Shown piece by piece: positions 1 through 9,326 of a stretch of 64,000 nucleotides of DNA. The number at the start of each line of letters is the position of its first letter. Position 1 is the stretch's first letter. Made by a program: the position numbers and the translations under genes. Source of the stretch: Dongia rigui (GTDB taxonomy: Bacteria > Pseudomonadota > Alphaproteobacteria > Dongiales > Dongiaceae); the NCBI RefSeq assembly GCF_034044635.1, contig NZ_JAXCLX010000003.1:479789-543788 (forward strand), in the 5' to 3' direction. Below the pieces are notes generated by a model that saw only the letters and a list, made by a program, of their open reading frames with translations, made no database searches and was not told where the DNA came from.

Positions 1-578
1 GCCGATTTGACGATCAGCGTGTCCGCGACGGCGCTGCCATTGCCAAGCACCGATCCGCCGACGGCAAGGTCCGCCTGATCGACGGTGAAGGTCGTGGCGG
101 CCGTGGAGCCAGCCTGCAGAATCTCGACGTCGGTCAGCGTGGTGCTGGTCAGATTGAACGCGGTACCCTTGATGATCAGCGTGTCGTTGCCGCTGCTGCC
201 GATGACACTGCCGCCCGCGGCCAAATCGGCCGCATCGACCGTAAAGGTCGTGTCCGTGTTCTGTCCGGCGACCAACTGTTCGATGCTGGTCAGGGTGGTG
301 CTGGTGAGATCGAAGGCTGTGCTGTCGATGATCAGCGTGTCGCTGCCGCTGCTACCGACGACGGAACCTCCCGACGCCAGGTCGTTCGCATCCACGGTAA
401 AGGTCGTCGCGGTGCTGACGCCTGCCTTCAGGACTTCGACACTGGTCAGAGCGGTCGACGTGAGGTCCGCATCCGTTTGATTGAAAACGAGCGTGTCGGT
501 TCCCGCGCTTAGATTGTAATCGTCGCCCGGATTGAAGTTCTGGGTGTCATTCGAGGCGGTACCGGTAACAAGCGACAT
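1..578 (-). CDS. N-terminal part of a secreted-type tandem-repeat protein (runs off window)
   Basis: An open frame reads leftward from an ATG at 576-578, preceded by an AGGAG ribosome site six bases upstream, and continues past base 1, so only about 192 residues are visible. After a short start (MSLVTGTASNDTQNFNPGDD) it consists of near-identical units of 52 residues, each running roughly TFTVDAADLA - GGSV.GSSG.DTLII - TAF.LTSTTLT..E.L.AG. At DNA level the copies start near 9, 171 and 327, spaced 162 and 156 bp. There is no classical signal peptide. Asp/Gly/Thr-rich repeats without cysteine are typical of beta-solenoid proteins exported by type I secretion, but the C-terminus is outside the window and function cannot be assigned. 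The nearby RTX protein and GDP-fucose genes suggest a cell-surface role. Confidence 0.75.
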   Translation of the reverse strand, partial: MSLVTGTASNDTQNFNPGDDYNLSAGTDTLVFNQTDADLTSTALTSVEVLKAGVSTATTFTVDANDLASGGSVVGSSGSDTLIIDSTAFDLTSTTLTSIEQLVAGQNTDTTFTVDAADLAAGGSVIGSSGNDTLIIKGTAFNLTSTTLTDVEILQAGSTAATTFTVDQADLAVGGSVLGNGSAVADTLIVKS

Positions 579-957
579 TTACAGCTCCTGTCGGTTTGCA
601 CGGCGTCCGGCCGCGCAAAATCGGTCTAAACCACCCAAATGCGTATACGGTATTAACTAACAGACCCCTAAGATGGGGCGGGAATGTGTACTCAATGGCG
701 TTTTATTTCCCCGAATTTCCTGCGAAATATGACACTGGTCCTATTTTCCGGCCGTATAGCAGGGCTGCTATCGAAAAATTGCAAGGTAGTTGTCTTGCCC
801 GGTGACTCACACCAGCAGCCGGGACTCGTCTTGAAATATATAAGGCGGCAGGGCGGCGCTTCAGTGGGGTAAGCGGCGAGAGAATATTGTGTTTGCCGCA
901 CCCCCCAGATAAACGTGAGCGCCTTGCACACGGCTTATTCGATTGGAACGGCTCGCG
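579..957. other. Intergenic region between divergent repeat-protein gene and gmd
   Basis: About 380 bp separate two divergently read genes. The stretch near 630-660 is AT-rich and probably holds promoter elements for the leftward gene, but I could not fix a convincing -35/-10 pair on either strand. The possible reading frames here are short and lack ribosome sites or recognisable motifs, so no gene is called. Confidence 0.4.
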
Positions 958-2028
958 ATGACCCAGAAAGTGGCATTGATTACCGGCATCACCGGCCAGG
1001 ACGGCGCCTTTCTCGCACGCCACCTGCTCGAAAAAGGCTACATCGTTCACGGGGTTAAGCGGCGATCGTCGTCCTTCAACACCGCCCGCATCGACCACCT
1101 CTATCATGACCCCCATGTGGAAGGTGAGCCGTTCCACCTGCATTATGGTGACATGACGGATGCCACCAACCTGATCCGCATCGTTCAGGAGACGCAGCCC
1201 GACGAGATCTACAATCTGGCGGCCCAGAGCCACGTTCAGGTCAGTTTCGAGACCCCGGAATACACCGCCAATGCCGACGGCATCGGTACCTTGCGCCTGC
1301 TGGAGGCCATCCGCATTCTGGGCCTGGAACGCAAGACGCGGTTCTACCAGGCCTCGACCTCGGAGCTGTTCGGCAAGGTGCAGGAGACGCCGCAGCGCGA
1401 GACGACCCCCTTTTATCCGCGCAGCCCCTATGCCGCAGCCAAGCTCTATGCCTACTGGATCACCGTCAATTACCGCGAGGCCTATGGCATGTTCGCGGTC
1501 AACGGCATCCTCTTCAACCATGAGAGCCCGATCCGCGGCGAAACCTTCGTGACCCGCAAGATCACCCGCGCCGTCGCCAATATCAGCCTGGGACGCGAGG
1601 AATGCCTCTATTTGGGCAATCTCGACGCCAAGCGCGACTGGGGTCATGCACGGGATTATGTCGATGGCATGTGGCGCATGCTGCAGCACGACGCGCCGGA
1701 GGATTTCGTCCTCGCCACGGGCAAGATGTATTCGGTGCGTGAATTCGTCGAACTGGCCTTTTCCCATGTCGGCATCGAGGTCGACTGGCGCGGCAAGGGC
1801 GTCGATGAGACCGGTATCGACCGTAAGTCTGGCCGCCAGGTCGTGGCCATCGATCCGCGCTATTTCCGCCCGACCGAGGTCGAATTGCTGCTGGGCGATG
1901 CTGCCAAGGCCAAGCGCCTGCTCGGCTGGGAGCCGCAGGTGAAGTTCGGCGATCTGGTCCAGGAAATGGTTACGGCCGATTTGAAGCTGCTGCGATCCGA
2001 ACCCGACTTCAAAGGATATCTGGTGTGA
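958..2028 (+). CDS. gmd: GDP-mannose 4,6-dehydratase
   Basis: A 356-residue extended-SDR enzyme of usual family length that converts GDP-D-mannose to GDP-4-keto-6-deoxy-D-mannose, the first committed step to GDP-L-fucose and related 6-deoxyhexoses. Visible signatures: the NAD(P)-binding loop [11 protein letters not shown] near residues 10-20, the hallmark [15 protein letters not shown], the ASTSELFG active-site segment and the catalytic Tyr/Lys of [15 protein letters not shown] 958 is chosen because the protein then starts [10 protein letters not shown] as in homologues; an in-frame TTG at 943 would add only MERLA. The stop overlaps the GTG of the next gene by 4 bp, indicating translational coupling with fcl. 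Confidence 0.97.
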   Translation: MTQKVALITGITGQDGAFLARHLLEKGYIVHGVKRRSSSFNTARIDHLYHDPHVEGEPFHLHYGDMTDATNLIRIVQETQPDEIYNLAAQSHVQVSFETPEYTANADGIGTLRLLEAIRILGLERKTRFYQASTSELFGKVQETPQRETTPFYPRSPYAAAKLYAYWITVNYREAYGMFAVNGILFNHESPIRGETFVTRKITRAVANISLGREECLYLGNLDAKRDWGHARDYVDGMWRMLQHDAPEDFVLATGKMYSVREFVELAFSHVGIEVDWRGKGVDETGIDRKSGRQVVAIDPRYFRPTEVELLLGDAAKAKRLLGWEPQVKFGDLVQEMVTADLKLLRSEPDFKGYLV

Positions 2029-2978
2029 GCGCCGTACCAGCCACGGAGTTGCGCGGTGCCCGCATCTGGGTGGCGGGCCATCGCGGCATGGTTGGCTCGG
2101 CGATCCAGCGGCGCCTCGCGCGCGAAGATTGCAGCGTCCTCACGGTCGCCCGTGCCGAGGCCGATCTTCGCGACCCGCATGCCACCCTGCGCTGGATGAA
2201 GGCGCAGAAACCGGACATCGTTTTCGTGGCGGCTGCCAAGGTTGGCGGCATCCTGGAGAACAGCATTCGCCCCGCCGAATTCCTGCTCGACAATCTGGCC
2301 ATTGAAAACAGCATCATCGCCGCTGCCCATGAGATCGGGGTGCGCAAGCTGCTGTTCCTGGGTTCGTCCTGCGTCTACCCGAAAATGGCGCCGCAGCCGA
2401 TTCAAGAGGAATCCCTGCTGACCGGCCCGCTGGAGCCAACCAACGAATGGTACGCGATTGCCAAGATCGCCGGGCTGAAGCTGTGCCAGGCCTATCGCCG
2501 CCAGTATGGCAGCAATTTCATCAGCTGCATGCCGACCAATCTTTACGGCCCCAACGATAACTTCGATTTGCAATCGAGCCACGTATTGCCCGCCTTGTTG
2601 CGCAAGATCCACGAAGCCAAGGTGAGCGGCGCCGCGGAAGTGCCCATCTGGGGCAGCGGTGAACCGCGGCGCGAGTTTCTGCATGTCGACGATCTGGCCG
2701 ACGCCTGTGTGTTCCTGATTCAGCATTATGAGGGTGAGATTCCGCTCAATGTCGGTACCGGCAGCGATGTCACCATCGCCGAACTGGCCGGCACGATCGC
2801 GGACATCGTCGGCTATCGCGGGCGCTTTGCCTTCGACCGCTCCAAGCCGGATGGGACACCGCGCAAGCTCCTCGATGTCTCGCGCCTGAGCGCGCTGGGC
2901 TGGCAGGCAAAAACCGATCTACGGTCCGGCATTGCCGCGACTTATGACTGGTATCTTGCCAATGCTAGGGCAGCGTAA
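2025..2978 (+). CDS. fcl: GDP-L-fucose synthase
   Basis: A 317-residue SDR epimerase/reductase that turns GDP-4-keto-6-deoxy-D-mannose into GDP-L-fucose using NADPH. Motifs seen: the nucleotide-binding GHRGMVGSA near the N-terminus, the catalytic GSSCVYPK, and YAIAKIAG (the YxxxK pair). The GTG start overlaps the gmd stop as GTGA. The 3' end overlaps the convergent phosphomannomutase gene by 14 bp. With gmd and the mutase this gives most of the route from mannose-6-phosphate to GDP-fucose; a mannose-1-phosphate guanylyltransferase is not in the window. The product presumably feeds a fucosylated polysaccharide or glycoprotein. Confidence 0.96.
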   Translation: MSAVPATELRGARIWVAGHRGMVGSAIQRRLAREDCSVLTVARAEADLRDPHATLRWMKAQKPDIVFVAAAKVGGILENSIRPAEFLLDNLAIENSIIAAAHEIGVRKLLFLGSSCVYPKMAPQPIQEESLLTGPLEPTNEWYAIAKIAGLKLCQAYRRQYGSNFISCMPTNLYGPNDNFDLQSSHVLPALLRKIHEAKVSGAAEVPIWGSGEPRREFLHVDDLADACVFLIQHYEGEIPLNVGTGSDVTIAELAGTIADIVGYRGRFAFDRSKPDGTPRKLLDVSRLSALGWQAKTDLRSGIAATYDWYLANARAA

Positions 2979-4329
2979 CGCCGCTTAAGGCGAGCTCGCT
3001 GCGCAATTCCGCCATCTGCGCGGCAAGGGCCTTGGCGTCCGCCGCCTCTGCCCGGCCGACCAGGATCGCTTGCGTGTTCGATGCGCGCAGGAGCCACCAG
3101 CCGCTCCCGTTCTGCACGCGCACGCCGTCGATGTCGTTGAACGAGGCACCGCGCGCTTGCAGCCGATCGCGCACCTCGGCCACCACGGCGAATTTGCGCT
3201 CTTCCGGGCAATCGATGCGGATCTCTGGCGTGTTGACGGCCGCTGGCAAGGCGTCGCGCAAGGCAGCCAAGCTGCCCCCGCTGCGCTTGATGGCACCCAG
3301 CAAGCGAACGGCCGCGTAGAGCGCATCGTCATAGCCGAAATAACGATCGGCAAAGAAGATGTGCCCGCTCATCTCGCCGGCCAGCGGACAATTGGTTTCG
3401 GCCATCTTGGTCTTGATCAGCGAATGGCCGGTGCGCCACATCAAGGGCTTGCCACCCAGACGCGCCACTTCGTCAAACAAGGTCTGGCTGGCTTTCACAT
3501 CGGCGATGATGGTGGCACCGGGCCGGTCGGACAAGACCTCCTTGGCCAGAATGGCAAGCAACTGATCGCCGGAAACGATCCGCCCCCTGGCGTCGATGGC
3601 GCCGATCCGGTCCCCGTCACCGTCGAAGGCAATGCCGAGATCCAGCTTCTGATCGATCACGGCTTGCTGCAATTGGACGAGATTATGCGGCTCGGTCGGG
3701 TCCGGATGGTGGGCCGGGAAGGTGCCGTCGATCCGCTCATTCAGAAGCACATGGCGACCGCCGAGCCTGGCCGTCAACGCCTTCATGGCGTCGCCCGCCG
3801 CGCCGTTGCCGGCGTCCCACCCGATGGCCATGCCGCTGAAGTCACCGGCATCGGCCAGCAGCCGCGACACATAGGTATCCATCACGTCCAGGGTCCGCGC
3901 CGAACCGCGGCCTTGGCCCAGCTTGCCGCTGGCAATCCGCTGCCCGAGCTCTTGAATCTGTGCGCCATAGAACGGCTTGCGGCCGATCATCATCTTGAAG
4001 CCATTGTGGCTGGGCGGGTTATGCGAGCCGGTGATCATGATGCCGGCATCAGCCACAAGATGATTGACCGCGAAATAGAGCATAGGGGTTGGGCCCAAGC
4101 CGACGTCGATCACCTCGGCGCCGCTTGCCGTCAGCCCCGCCACGACCGCCGCTTTCAAGGCGGGTGAACTCAGCCGACCATCGCAACCGATGCAGATGCG
4201 CGGCGCAGCGAGGCCCGTGTCGGCAATCATGCTGCCAAAGGCCCGGCCGATGCCTTGGGCGATTTCCACGGTCAGGGTATCCCCAACAATTCCGCGAATG
4301 TCGTATTCACGGAAGATCGACGACAACAT
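2965..4329 (-). CDS. Phosphomannomutase/phosphoglucomutase (ManB/AlgC type)
   Basis: A 454-residue alpha-D-phosphohexomutase that interconverts hexose 6- and 1-phosphates, supplying mannose-1-phosphate for GDP-mannose. The four family signatures are visible: N-terminal FREYDIRG, the phosphoserine loop [12 protein letters not shown], the Mg-binding FDGDGDRIG, and the sugar-specificity loop GEMSGHIFF; a C-terminal phosphate-binding segment follows ([14 protein letters not shown]). ATG 4329 is preferred ([13 protein letters not shown], with GAGG nine bases before it); an ATG at 4338 and a GTG at 4344 are alternatives. It converges on fcl with a 14-bp overlap and lies downstream of the methyltransferase on the same strand. 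Mannose versus glucose preference cannot be read from sequence. Confidence 0.93.
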   Translation of the reverse strand: MLSSIFREYDIRGIVGDTLTVEIAQGIGRAFGSMIADTGLAAPRICIGCDGRLSSPALKAAVVAGLTASGAEVIDVGLGPTPMLYFAVNHLVADAGIMITGSHNPPSHNGFKMMIGRKPFYGAQIQELGQRIASGKLGQGRGSARTLDVMDTYVSRLLADAGDFSGMAIGWDAGNGAAGDAMKALTARLGGRHVLLNERIDGTFPAHHPDPTEPHNLVQLQQAVIDQKLDLGIAFDGDGDRIGAIDARGRIVSGDQLLAILAKEVLSDRPGATIIADVKASQTLFDEVARLGGKPLMWRTGHSLIKTKMAETNCPLAGEMSGHIFFADRYFGYDDALYAAVRLLGAIKRSGGSLAALRDALPAAVNTPEIRIDCPEERKFAVVAEVRDRLQARGASFNDIDGVRVQNGSGWWLLRASNTQAILVGRAEAADAKALAAQMAELRSELALSGVTLP

Positions 4330-4380
4330 GCCTTGCATCCTCACTTGAACGCCGTCACCACCAATCGGCGCATCTGGTCA

Positions 4381-5907
4381 TCACCCCAGCTGCGCCAGGA
4401 TGGCGGATTTCTCGGCCAGGAAACGCACGACAATCTCGCCGGCAATTGCCTGCTGCTCCTCGACCGTCTTTGTCGGTTGGCCGCGTTTGCTGAGCGACAG
4501 GCCCACTTCATGAAGCCGTTGCAGCAGCCGCTTCTCAAGGGCTTTGGCGGTCTTTGCGCCGGCCAGATACGCCTCATAGAGAATTGCCTCGACCGCGTCG
4601 ACGGCAATGCCGGTGCCGGCCAAGGCAGAAATCATCTGCTGCCGGGATTTGGTCGCCACGGCGAGGTCGAGAACCGATTTGTTGACGCTCGCCAGGCGAT
4701 TCCCATCGGCCGAGGAAAGGCGCGCAAACGGCGTCAGATGGCCGGCAGCCGTGAGTGTCGCCAGCAAGTGATCGACATTGGCCGGCCGATCCGCGGCCGC
4801 GCTGCAGATGCGCCGCAGATCGGCGATCGTTCTGGGGCGCTCCTTGACCGCATCCTTGATGAGCGGAAACAGCTTCTCGGCGAAAGTGACCTCACGGTTG
4901 CCGACCTTGGCCTTGGCCGTGAACTGGCTTTCGGGAATGAGCGAGCCCAGCGGGATCGCCCCCAGGGCCACTTCACGTTCAATCCCGTCCAGACGCTGGT
5001 GCCCGCGGACGAAGACATCGCGGCGGAAACGCTGGTTGATCGCATAATCGAGAAGCAATTGGCGCAGCCTTGGCGAGCGCTGGGTATTGATCTTCTCGGC
5101 CGTTCCCTTGTCGACCAGGTATTCCACGTGATTTTCAGCGAGGGTCGCGGACCCCAGATAGGTCAACTTGGCGTCGGCCATTTCGTCCGCGATATCGACA
5201 CTGTAGAAAAGCTTCCATTCCGAGTTCAGGAACTCGTGCGCCAGATAATTCTTGCCGCGCGCCTTGAGGGTCTTCAGCGTCTGGGCCGTCGACGGATTGG
5301 TTTTGAGATAGGCGAAGTTAACGCCATTCAGTTCTTCCATCAGATCGAGGGCCGGCCCGACGGCTTCGGCCCGGTCGCCATGCGTGTCGGCGGCGATTTC
5401 GACCATCAGCTTGCGCAAGGGCGATGCCGCCGCCCAGCCCGGGAGAGAGTTGTAGCTGACATAGACCAGTCCACCCGGCTTCAGGTTCTCGCGGATGATG
5501 CGCCGGATCTCGGCCCGGGCGGTGGCATTCACCCAGGTATAGACGCCGTGCAGCACGATGAAGTCGCATTCCGGCAGTTCCGACGACTGGAGATCGGCAA
5601 AGCCCCGCTCAAGAAACGAAATATTGTCGACGCCGATCGCTTCGGCGTAGCGGCGCGCCAGGGCGATATGGGCAGGGTTGAAATCGACGCCGATGAAGCG
5701 GGCCTGTGGAAAGGCGCCGGCAAAGACGGTGGCGCTGCGGCCCAGGCCGCAACCGAGTTCGAGATAGGTGAAGGGTCGGTCGAGCGGGATGGGCAAACAG
5801 CCTTTCAGGGCGGCTACATAGTTCAGCCAAGCCGGCGACAGCTCCCGGAAGAACCCGTCGGTATAGAGGGTCTCCGTGACATATCCTTGTGTCCAATCCG
5901 CCGTCAT
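4381..5907 (-). CDS. Class I SAM-dependent methyltransferase with C-terminal regulatory domain
   Basis: A 508-residue, two-part protein. The N-terminal third is a Rossmann methyltransferase: motif I YLELGCGLGRSA near residue 50, the acidic residue of motif II in GVDFNPAHIALA, motif IV CDFIVLHGVYTWV, and LKPGGLVYVSYNSLPGW. The remainder resembles the methyltransferase regulatory domain (MethyTransf_Reg family) followed by a winged-helix-like C-terminus with LRRI and LLATLTAAGHL segments. ATG 5907 is chosen because a strong GGGGGAGAG precedes it; a GTG at 5925 is possible. It is 51 bp upstream of the phosphomannomutase gene on the same strand, so a role in methylating a surface glycan or its precursor is a reasonable inference, but the substrate is unknown. 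Confidence 0.8.
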   Translation of the reverse strand: MTADWTQGYVTETLYTDGFFRELSPAWLNYVAALKGCLPIPLDRPFTYLELGCGLGRSATVFAGAFPQARFIGVDFNPAHIALARRYAEAIGVDNISFLERGFADLQSSELPECDFIVLHGVYTWVNATARAEIRRIIRENLKPGGLVYVSYNSLPGWAAASPLRKLMVEIAADTHGDRAEAVGPALDLMEELNGVNFAYLKTNPSTAQTLKTLKARGKNYLAHEFLNSEWKLFYSVDIADEMADAKLTYLGSATLAENHVEYLVDKGTAEKINTQRSPRLRQLLLDYAINQRFRRDVFVRGHQRLDGIEREVALGAIPLGSLIPESQFTAKAKVGNREVTFAEKLFPLIKDAVKERPRTIADLRRICSAAADRPANVDHLLATLTAAGHLTPFARLSSADGNRLASVNKSVLDLAVATKSRQQMISALAGTGIAVDAVEAILYEAYLAGAKTAKALEKRLLQRLHEVGLSLSKRGQPTKTVEEQQAIAGEIVVRFLAEKSAILAQLG

Positions 5908-6187
5908 GAACGCTCTCTCCCCCACGTGTTAGATCCCATTGCCTATTAGTGGCATTTCCTGGGAAACGCCAGCAACTCTCTTTGCCGGCCACGTTCTTTG
6001 CCGAACTGGGACCGGACATTGGGGCGCCAATGAGCCTTGGCCATCCGGGCCCAAAGGCGCCTCTTTGGTCAATGTTATATTATTGCAGCCGGTGCGCGGT
6101 GCGTCGCGGTCGGTCACCGCCTGCGAAAGATCGATGCTTGACCCTGGCGCTGCGGTATCGGACAACTAAGCGTCGCATTCCCCGAAC

Positions 6188-6970
6188 ATGACCGACTGCA
6201 TGGATAAGCCGAGTATCGCCGCAGCCAAGCGGGTTCTAGTGGTTGATGACGAGCCGGACCTGCGCCAGATGGTGGCGGAGTATCTTGCACGCCATGGTTT
6301 TGCCGTGGCCAGCGCCGGTGGCGGACGTGAACTGGACCAGCATTTCGCCAGCGGGCAGCCGGATCTGGTCCTGCTCGATGTCACCATGCCCGAAGAGGAC
6401 GGGTTCTCAATCGCCCGCCGCTTGCGCGCGGCGCACCCGACGCTGCCGATCATCATGCTGACGGCCTTGGATGAAGTCGTCGACCGCGTGGTCGGATTGG
6501 AGTCGGGGGCCGATGATTACGTCACCAAACCCTTCGACCTTCGCGAACTGCGTGCGCGTATACAGGCGGTCATGCGCCGGGCTGGCAGCGCCAGTGGCGG
6601 CAACGGGCAAGCCGGCACGGCGGGGGACGAGTCCGTGGCGTTCGGCGATGTGGTGCTTGACCTCAAGGGGCGCCGGCTGCTGCACCCGGATGGGCGGGAA
6701 GATCGCCTGACGGCGATGGAGTTCGATTTGCTGCAGGCCTTCGCCCGCCATCCCAACCAGGTGCTGAGCCGGGACCGCCTGCTCGACCTCGCCCATAACC
6801 GCGAGATGGAGCCGTTCGACCGCAGCATCGACATCCGAATTACAAGGCTGCGCCGCAAGATCGAACGCGATCCGGCGAAACCGCAGATCATCAAGACGGA
6901 ACGTGGCGTCGGCTATATCTTTGTGACACCCGGCCGGCGGGTATCTGAAGGCCGCGAGGGAGGCTATTGA
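6188..6970 (+). CDS. OmpR/PhoB-family response regulator
   Basis: A 260-residue DNA-binding response regulator. Residues about 15-127 form a receiver domain with the acidic pocket VVDDEPD, the phospho-acceptor Asp64 in LLDVTMPEEDG, and the conserved Thr/Lys segments LTALD and VTKPFDL. After a Gly-rich linker, residues about 150-250 form the winged-helix effector with LTAMEFDLLQAF, RDRLLDLAH, DRSIDIRITRLRRKIE and the terminal GVGYIF. It is followed after one base by the hybrid kinase gene, so the pair is a two-component system. ATG 6188 has no clear ribosome site; ATG 6200 would also leave the receiver intact. Target genes are unknown; the RTX gene downstream is one candidate. Confidence 0.92.
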   Translation: MTDCMDKPSIAAAKRVLVVDDEPDLRQMVAEYLARHGFAVASAGGGRELDQHFASGQPDLVLLDVTMPEEDGFSIARRLRAAHPTLPIIMLTALDEVVDRVVGLESGADDYVTKPFDLRELRARIQAVMRRAGSASGGNGQAGTAGDESVAFGDVVLDLKGRRLLHPDGREDRLTAMEFDLLQAFARHPNQVLSRDRLLDLAHNREMEPFDRSIDIRITRLRRKIERDPAKPQIIKTERGVGYIFVTPGRRVSEGREGGY

Positions 6971-6971
6971 C

Positions 6972-8960
6972 GTGACCGAGCTCGCCACGCGCAAGGCGGA
7001 AGACGACCGCGACCTGAAGTCAATTCTTGATGCCATGCCGACACCGGTCGCGTTGTTCGACAGGGAACACAATTGCCGCTATGCGAACCGGCGCTATCTG
7101 GCGTTGATGGGCAAATCTGCCGGGCAGGTCGTCGGCCATCGTGTCGCCGAAATTCTCGGGGCCGAGATCTGGAGCCAGCTGGCACCCCATGCAGAGCGCG
7201 CGGCCAGCGGCCATGAAGCGCGTTTCGAGGCGTGGGAAACGCATGACGACGGCCATCGCTGCTACCTGCAGCGCACCTATGTGCCGCTCGTCTCCGCCAG
7301 CGGCGAAACGGACGGTTACTATGTGGTGATCCATGACCTCACGGATCTGACATTGCGTGAGGAGGAATTGGAAGCGCAGCGCTCGGCCCTGCGCGGTGCC
7401 GAAGCCGTCAATGCCGCCGTCGTTGCGTCCGCACTTGATTGCGTCGTCGTCATCGACGCAGAGGCGCGGGTGGTCAGCTTCAATCCCATGGCCGAACAGA
7501 CCTTCGGTTACCGCCAGGCGGACGTCATCGGCCGGCCGATCAGCGAATTGATCGTGCCGCCGCATCTGCGCAGCCAGCACAGCGCCGGGTTCGAGCGCTA
7601 TCTGAAGACCGGGAACGGCAATGTCATCGGCCGGCGCGTTGAGGTCGAGGCGATGCGCGCCGACCATTCCATCATTCCGGTCGAACTGGCGATCACCGAG
7701 GTCAGCCTGCCGGGACGGCGCTTGTTCACGGCCTATCTGCGCGACCTGACGCCGGCACGAAACGCCGCGGCCGAGATCGAGCGGCAGCGCGAAACGCTCT
7801 ATCAGAACGAAAAGCTGGCAGCGCTGGGCTCCTTGCTGGCCGGGGTCGCCCACGAGCTTAATAATCCGCTTTCCATCGTCATCGGTCAGGCCTTGATGCT
7901 GGGCGAGGATCTCTCGGATGGCGTTGCGGGCAAGGATGCCGTGGCCTTGGCCAATCGCGCGCGCCAGATCGAGGTGGCGGCCGAGCGCTGCGCAAAGATC
8001 GTGCGCTCGTTCCTGGCAATCGCCCGGCAGCGCAAGGCGGAACGGCGTCGAATCCTGGTTTCGGATCTCGTCACTGCCGCCATCGATTTGCTGGGCTATA
8101 CGCTCAAGACCAGCAGTGTCACCGTCGAGCCGCATATCGACCCCGGCCTGCCGGCCCTGCTTGGCGATGCCGATCAGTTGCACCAGGTCATCGTCAACCT
8201 GATCCTCAATGCGCAACAGGCATTGGAGTCGAGCAGCGGCGAAAAGCGCGTCACGGTTCGTGCCTACCCTGACCCAGTCCGCGCATCCGTGGTGATCCAG
8301 GTCAGCGATACAGGTCCGGGTGTCCCCGATGACATCCGCTCCCGGATCTTCGATCCCTTCTTCACCACCAAACCCGTCGGCATCGGCACCGGTATTGGCC
8401 TTGCCGTGTCGCGCGGCATGATTGAGGGGCATGGCGGTTCCTTGACCTTGCTGCCCGGGAATGGCGGTGGCGCCACCTTCGAAATTCTGCTGCCGGTCGC
8501 CAAGGGGGAGCTCCCGGAAACTGCTGCCCCAGCTGGTGCCAAGGTCAACCCGAAACAGGCAACACCTGTCCGCCGTCGCGCGCTGATCGTGGATGACGAA
8601 CCGGAAATTGCCGCGATGCTGGCGGAAATTCTGCGCCATGACGGTTTCGACAGCGCCCTCGCCCCCACCGGCAAGGCTGCGCGTCAGTTGCTGGAGCAAG
8701 GGCAGGCCCCAGCCTTCGACGTGGTCTTGTGCGATCTGCGTATGCCTGACGAAGACGGCATGCGTTTTTACCGCTGGCTGGCGGCAAATCAGCCTTCCCT
8801 CGCCAGCCGCGTGATTCTGGTGACGGGTGACACCTTGGGGCCGGCCAGCAGCCGCTTCCTGGCCGAAATCGATCGGCCCGTGATCGAAAAGCCCTTTACC
8901 CCCAAAGACATACGCCAGCATGTGGCAGCCGTTCTGGCGGGTCTCGCCCTCACCGCCTGA
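6972..8960 (+). CDS. Soluble PAS-PAS hybrid histidine kinase with C-terminal receiver
   Basis: A 662-residue sensor kinase starting at a GTG just after the response-regulator stop. Order of parts: PAS domain about 15-130 ([20 protein letters not shown]), second PAS about 145-265 ([19 protein letters not shown]), dimerisation domain with phospho-acceptor His294 in [15 protein letters not shown], HATPase about 400-510 (N box [13 protein letters not shown] boxes [10 protein letters not shown] and [14 protein letters not shown]), and a receiver about 533-655 with Asp588 in [12 protein letters not shown] see no transmembrane segment, so it probably senses a cytosolic signal such as redox state, a gas or a ligand. 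The receiver may act as a phosphate sink or an extra output to the upstream OmpR-type partner. Confidence 0.93.
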   Translation: MTELATRKAEDDRDLKSILDAMPTPVALFDREHNCRYANRRYLALMGKSAGQVVGHRVAEILGAEIWSQLAPHAERAASGHEARFEAWETHDDGHRCYLQRTYVPLVSASGETDGYYVVIHDLTDLTLREEELEAQRSALRGAEAVNAAVVASALDCVVVIDAEARVVSFNPMAEQTFGYRQADVIGRPISELIVPPHLRSQHSAGFERYLKTGNGNVIGRRVEVEAMRADHSIIPVELAITEVSLPGRRLFTAYLRDLTPARNAAAEIERQRETLYQNEKLAALGSLLAGVAHELNNPLSIVIGQALMLGEDLSDGVAGKDAVALANRARQIEVAAERCAKIVRSFLAIARQRKAERRRILVSDLVTAAIDLLGYTLKTSSVTVEPHIDPGLPALLGDADQLHQVIVNLILNAQQALESSSGEKRVTVRAYPDPVRASVVIQVSDTGPGVPDDIRSRIFDPFFTTKPVGIGTGIGLAVSRGMIEGHGGSLTLLPGNGGGATFEILLPVAKGELPETAAPAGAKVNPKQATPVRRRALIVDDEPEIAAMLAEILRHDGFDSALAPTGKAARQLLEQGQAPAFDVVLCDLRMPDEDGMRFYRWLAANQPSLASRVILVTGDTLGPASSRFLAEIDRPVIEKPFTPKDIRQHVAAVLAGLALTA

Positions 8961-9326
8961 TTCCCCTGCGCGTTTCCACATGGGCGGCGGCCAAATCCAC
9001 ATCCGGCGCACAGAAACCGTCAATGACAGGGCTGTCATCTGCGGTCCGGTCATAATTTCCACAAAAACTGCCCGTTTGAAACAATAGAAACACAAATCCG
9101 GGCGCGGCGAAATTCGGCAGAAACAGAAGCACGCCAAAGTCTCGCCATGCGCCGGGGTGAGCGGTGTTGCCATAAGTCTACTTTCAAATACGACTTTATG
9201 TGACCCGCGTCACCGAACGCGAATAACCACCAAAACGTCCAAGCCTGGGCCCGCGTCGACTCATCTCGAAGAAGAGGTGCTGGACGACCGTGGGCCAGAT
9301 GCAAACCAAAGCGAGAGAGAAGAGCT
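8961..9326 (+). promoter_or_regulatory. Intergenic leader before the RTX gene
   Basis: This 366-bp gap separates the kinase from the RTX gene. It holds no convincing frame. The final bases are a purine-rich ribosome site (GAGAGAGAAGAGCT directly before ATG 9327). The length and the AT-richer patches around 9040-9090 and 9176-9205 suggest that the RTX gene has its own promoter, but I could not define boxes. Confidence 0.4.

Noticed and set aside
703-1767. Long leftward open frame opposite gmd
   Set aside because: It is antisense to the well-conserved gmd gene, has no family motif, and its residue pattern is that of a mirrored GC-rich coding frame.
7020-9173. 717-codon leftward frame opposite the hybrid kinase
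   Set aside because: The kinase has all its catalytic motifs in the sense frame; the antisense frame shows none and no plausible start signal.
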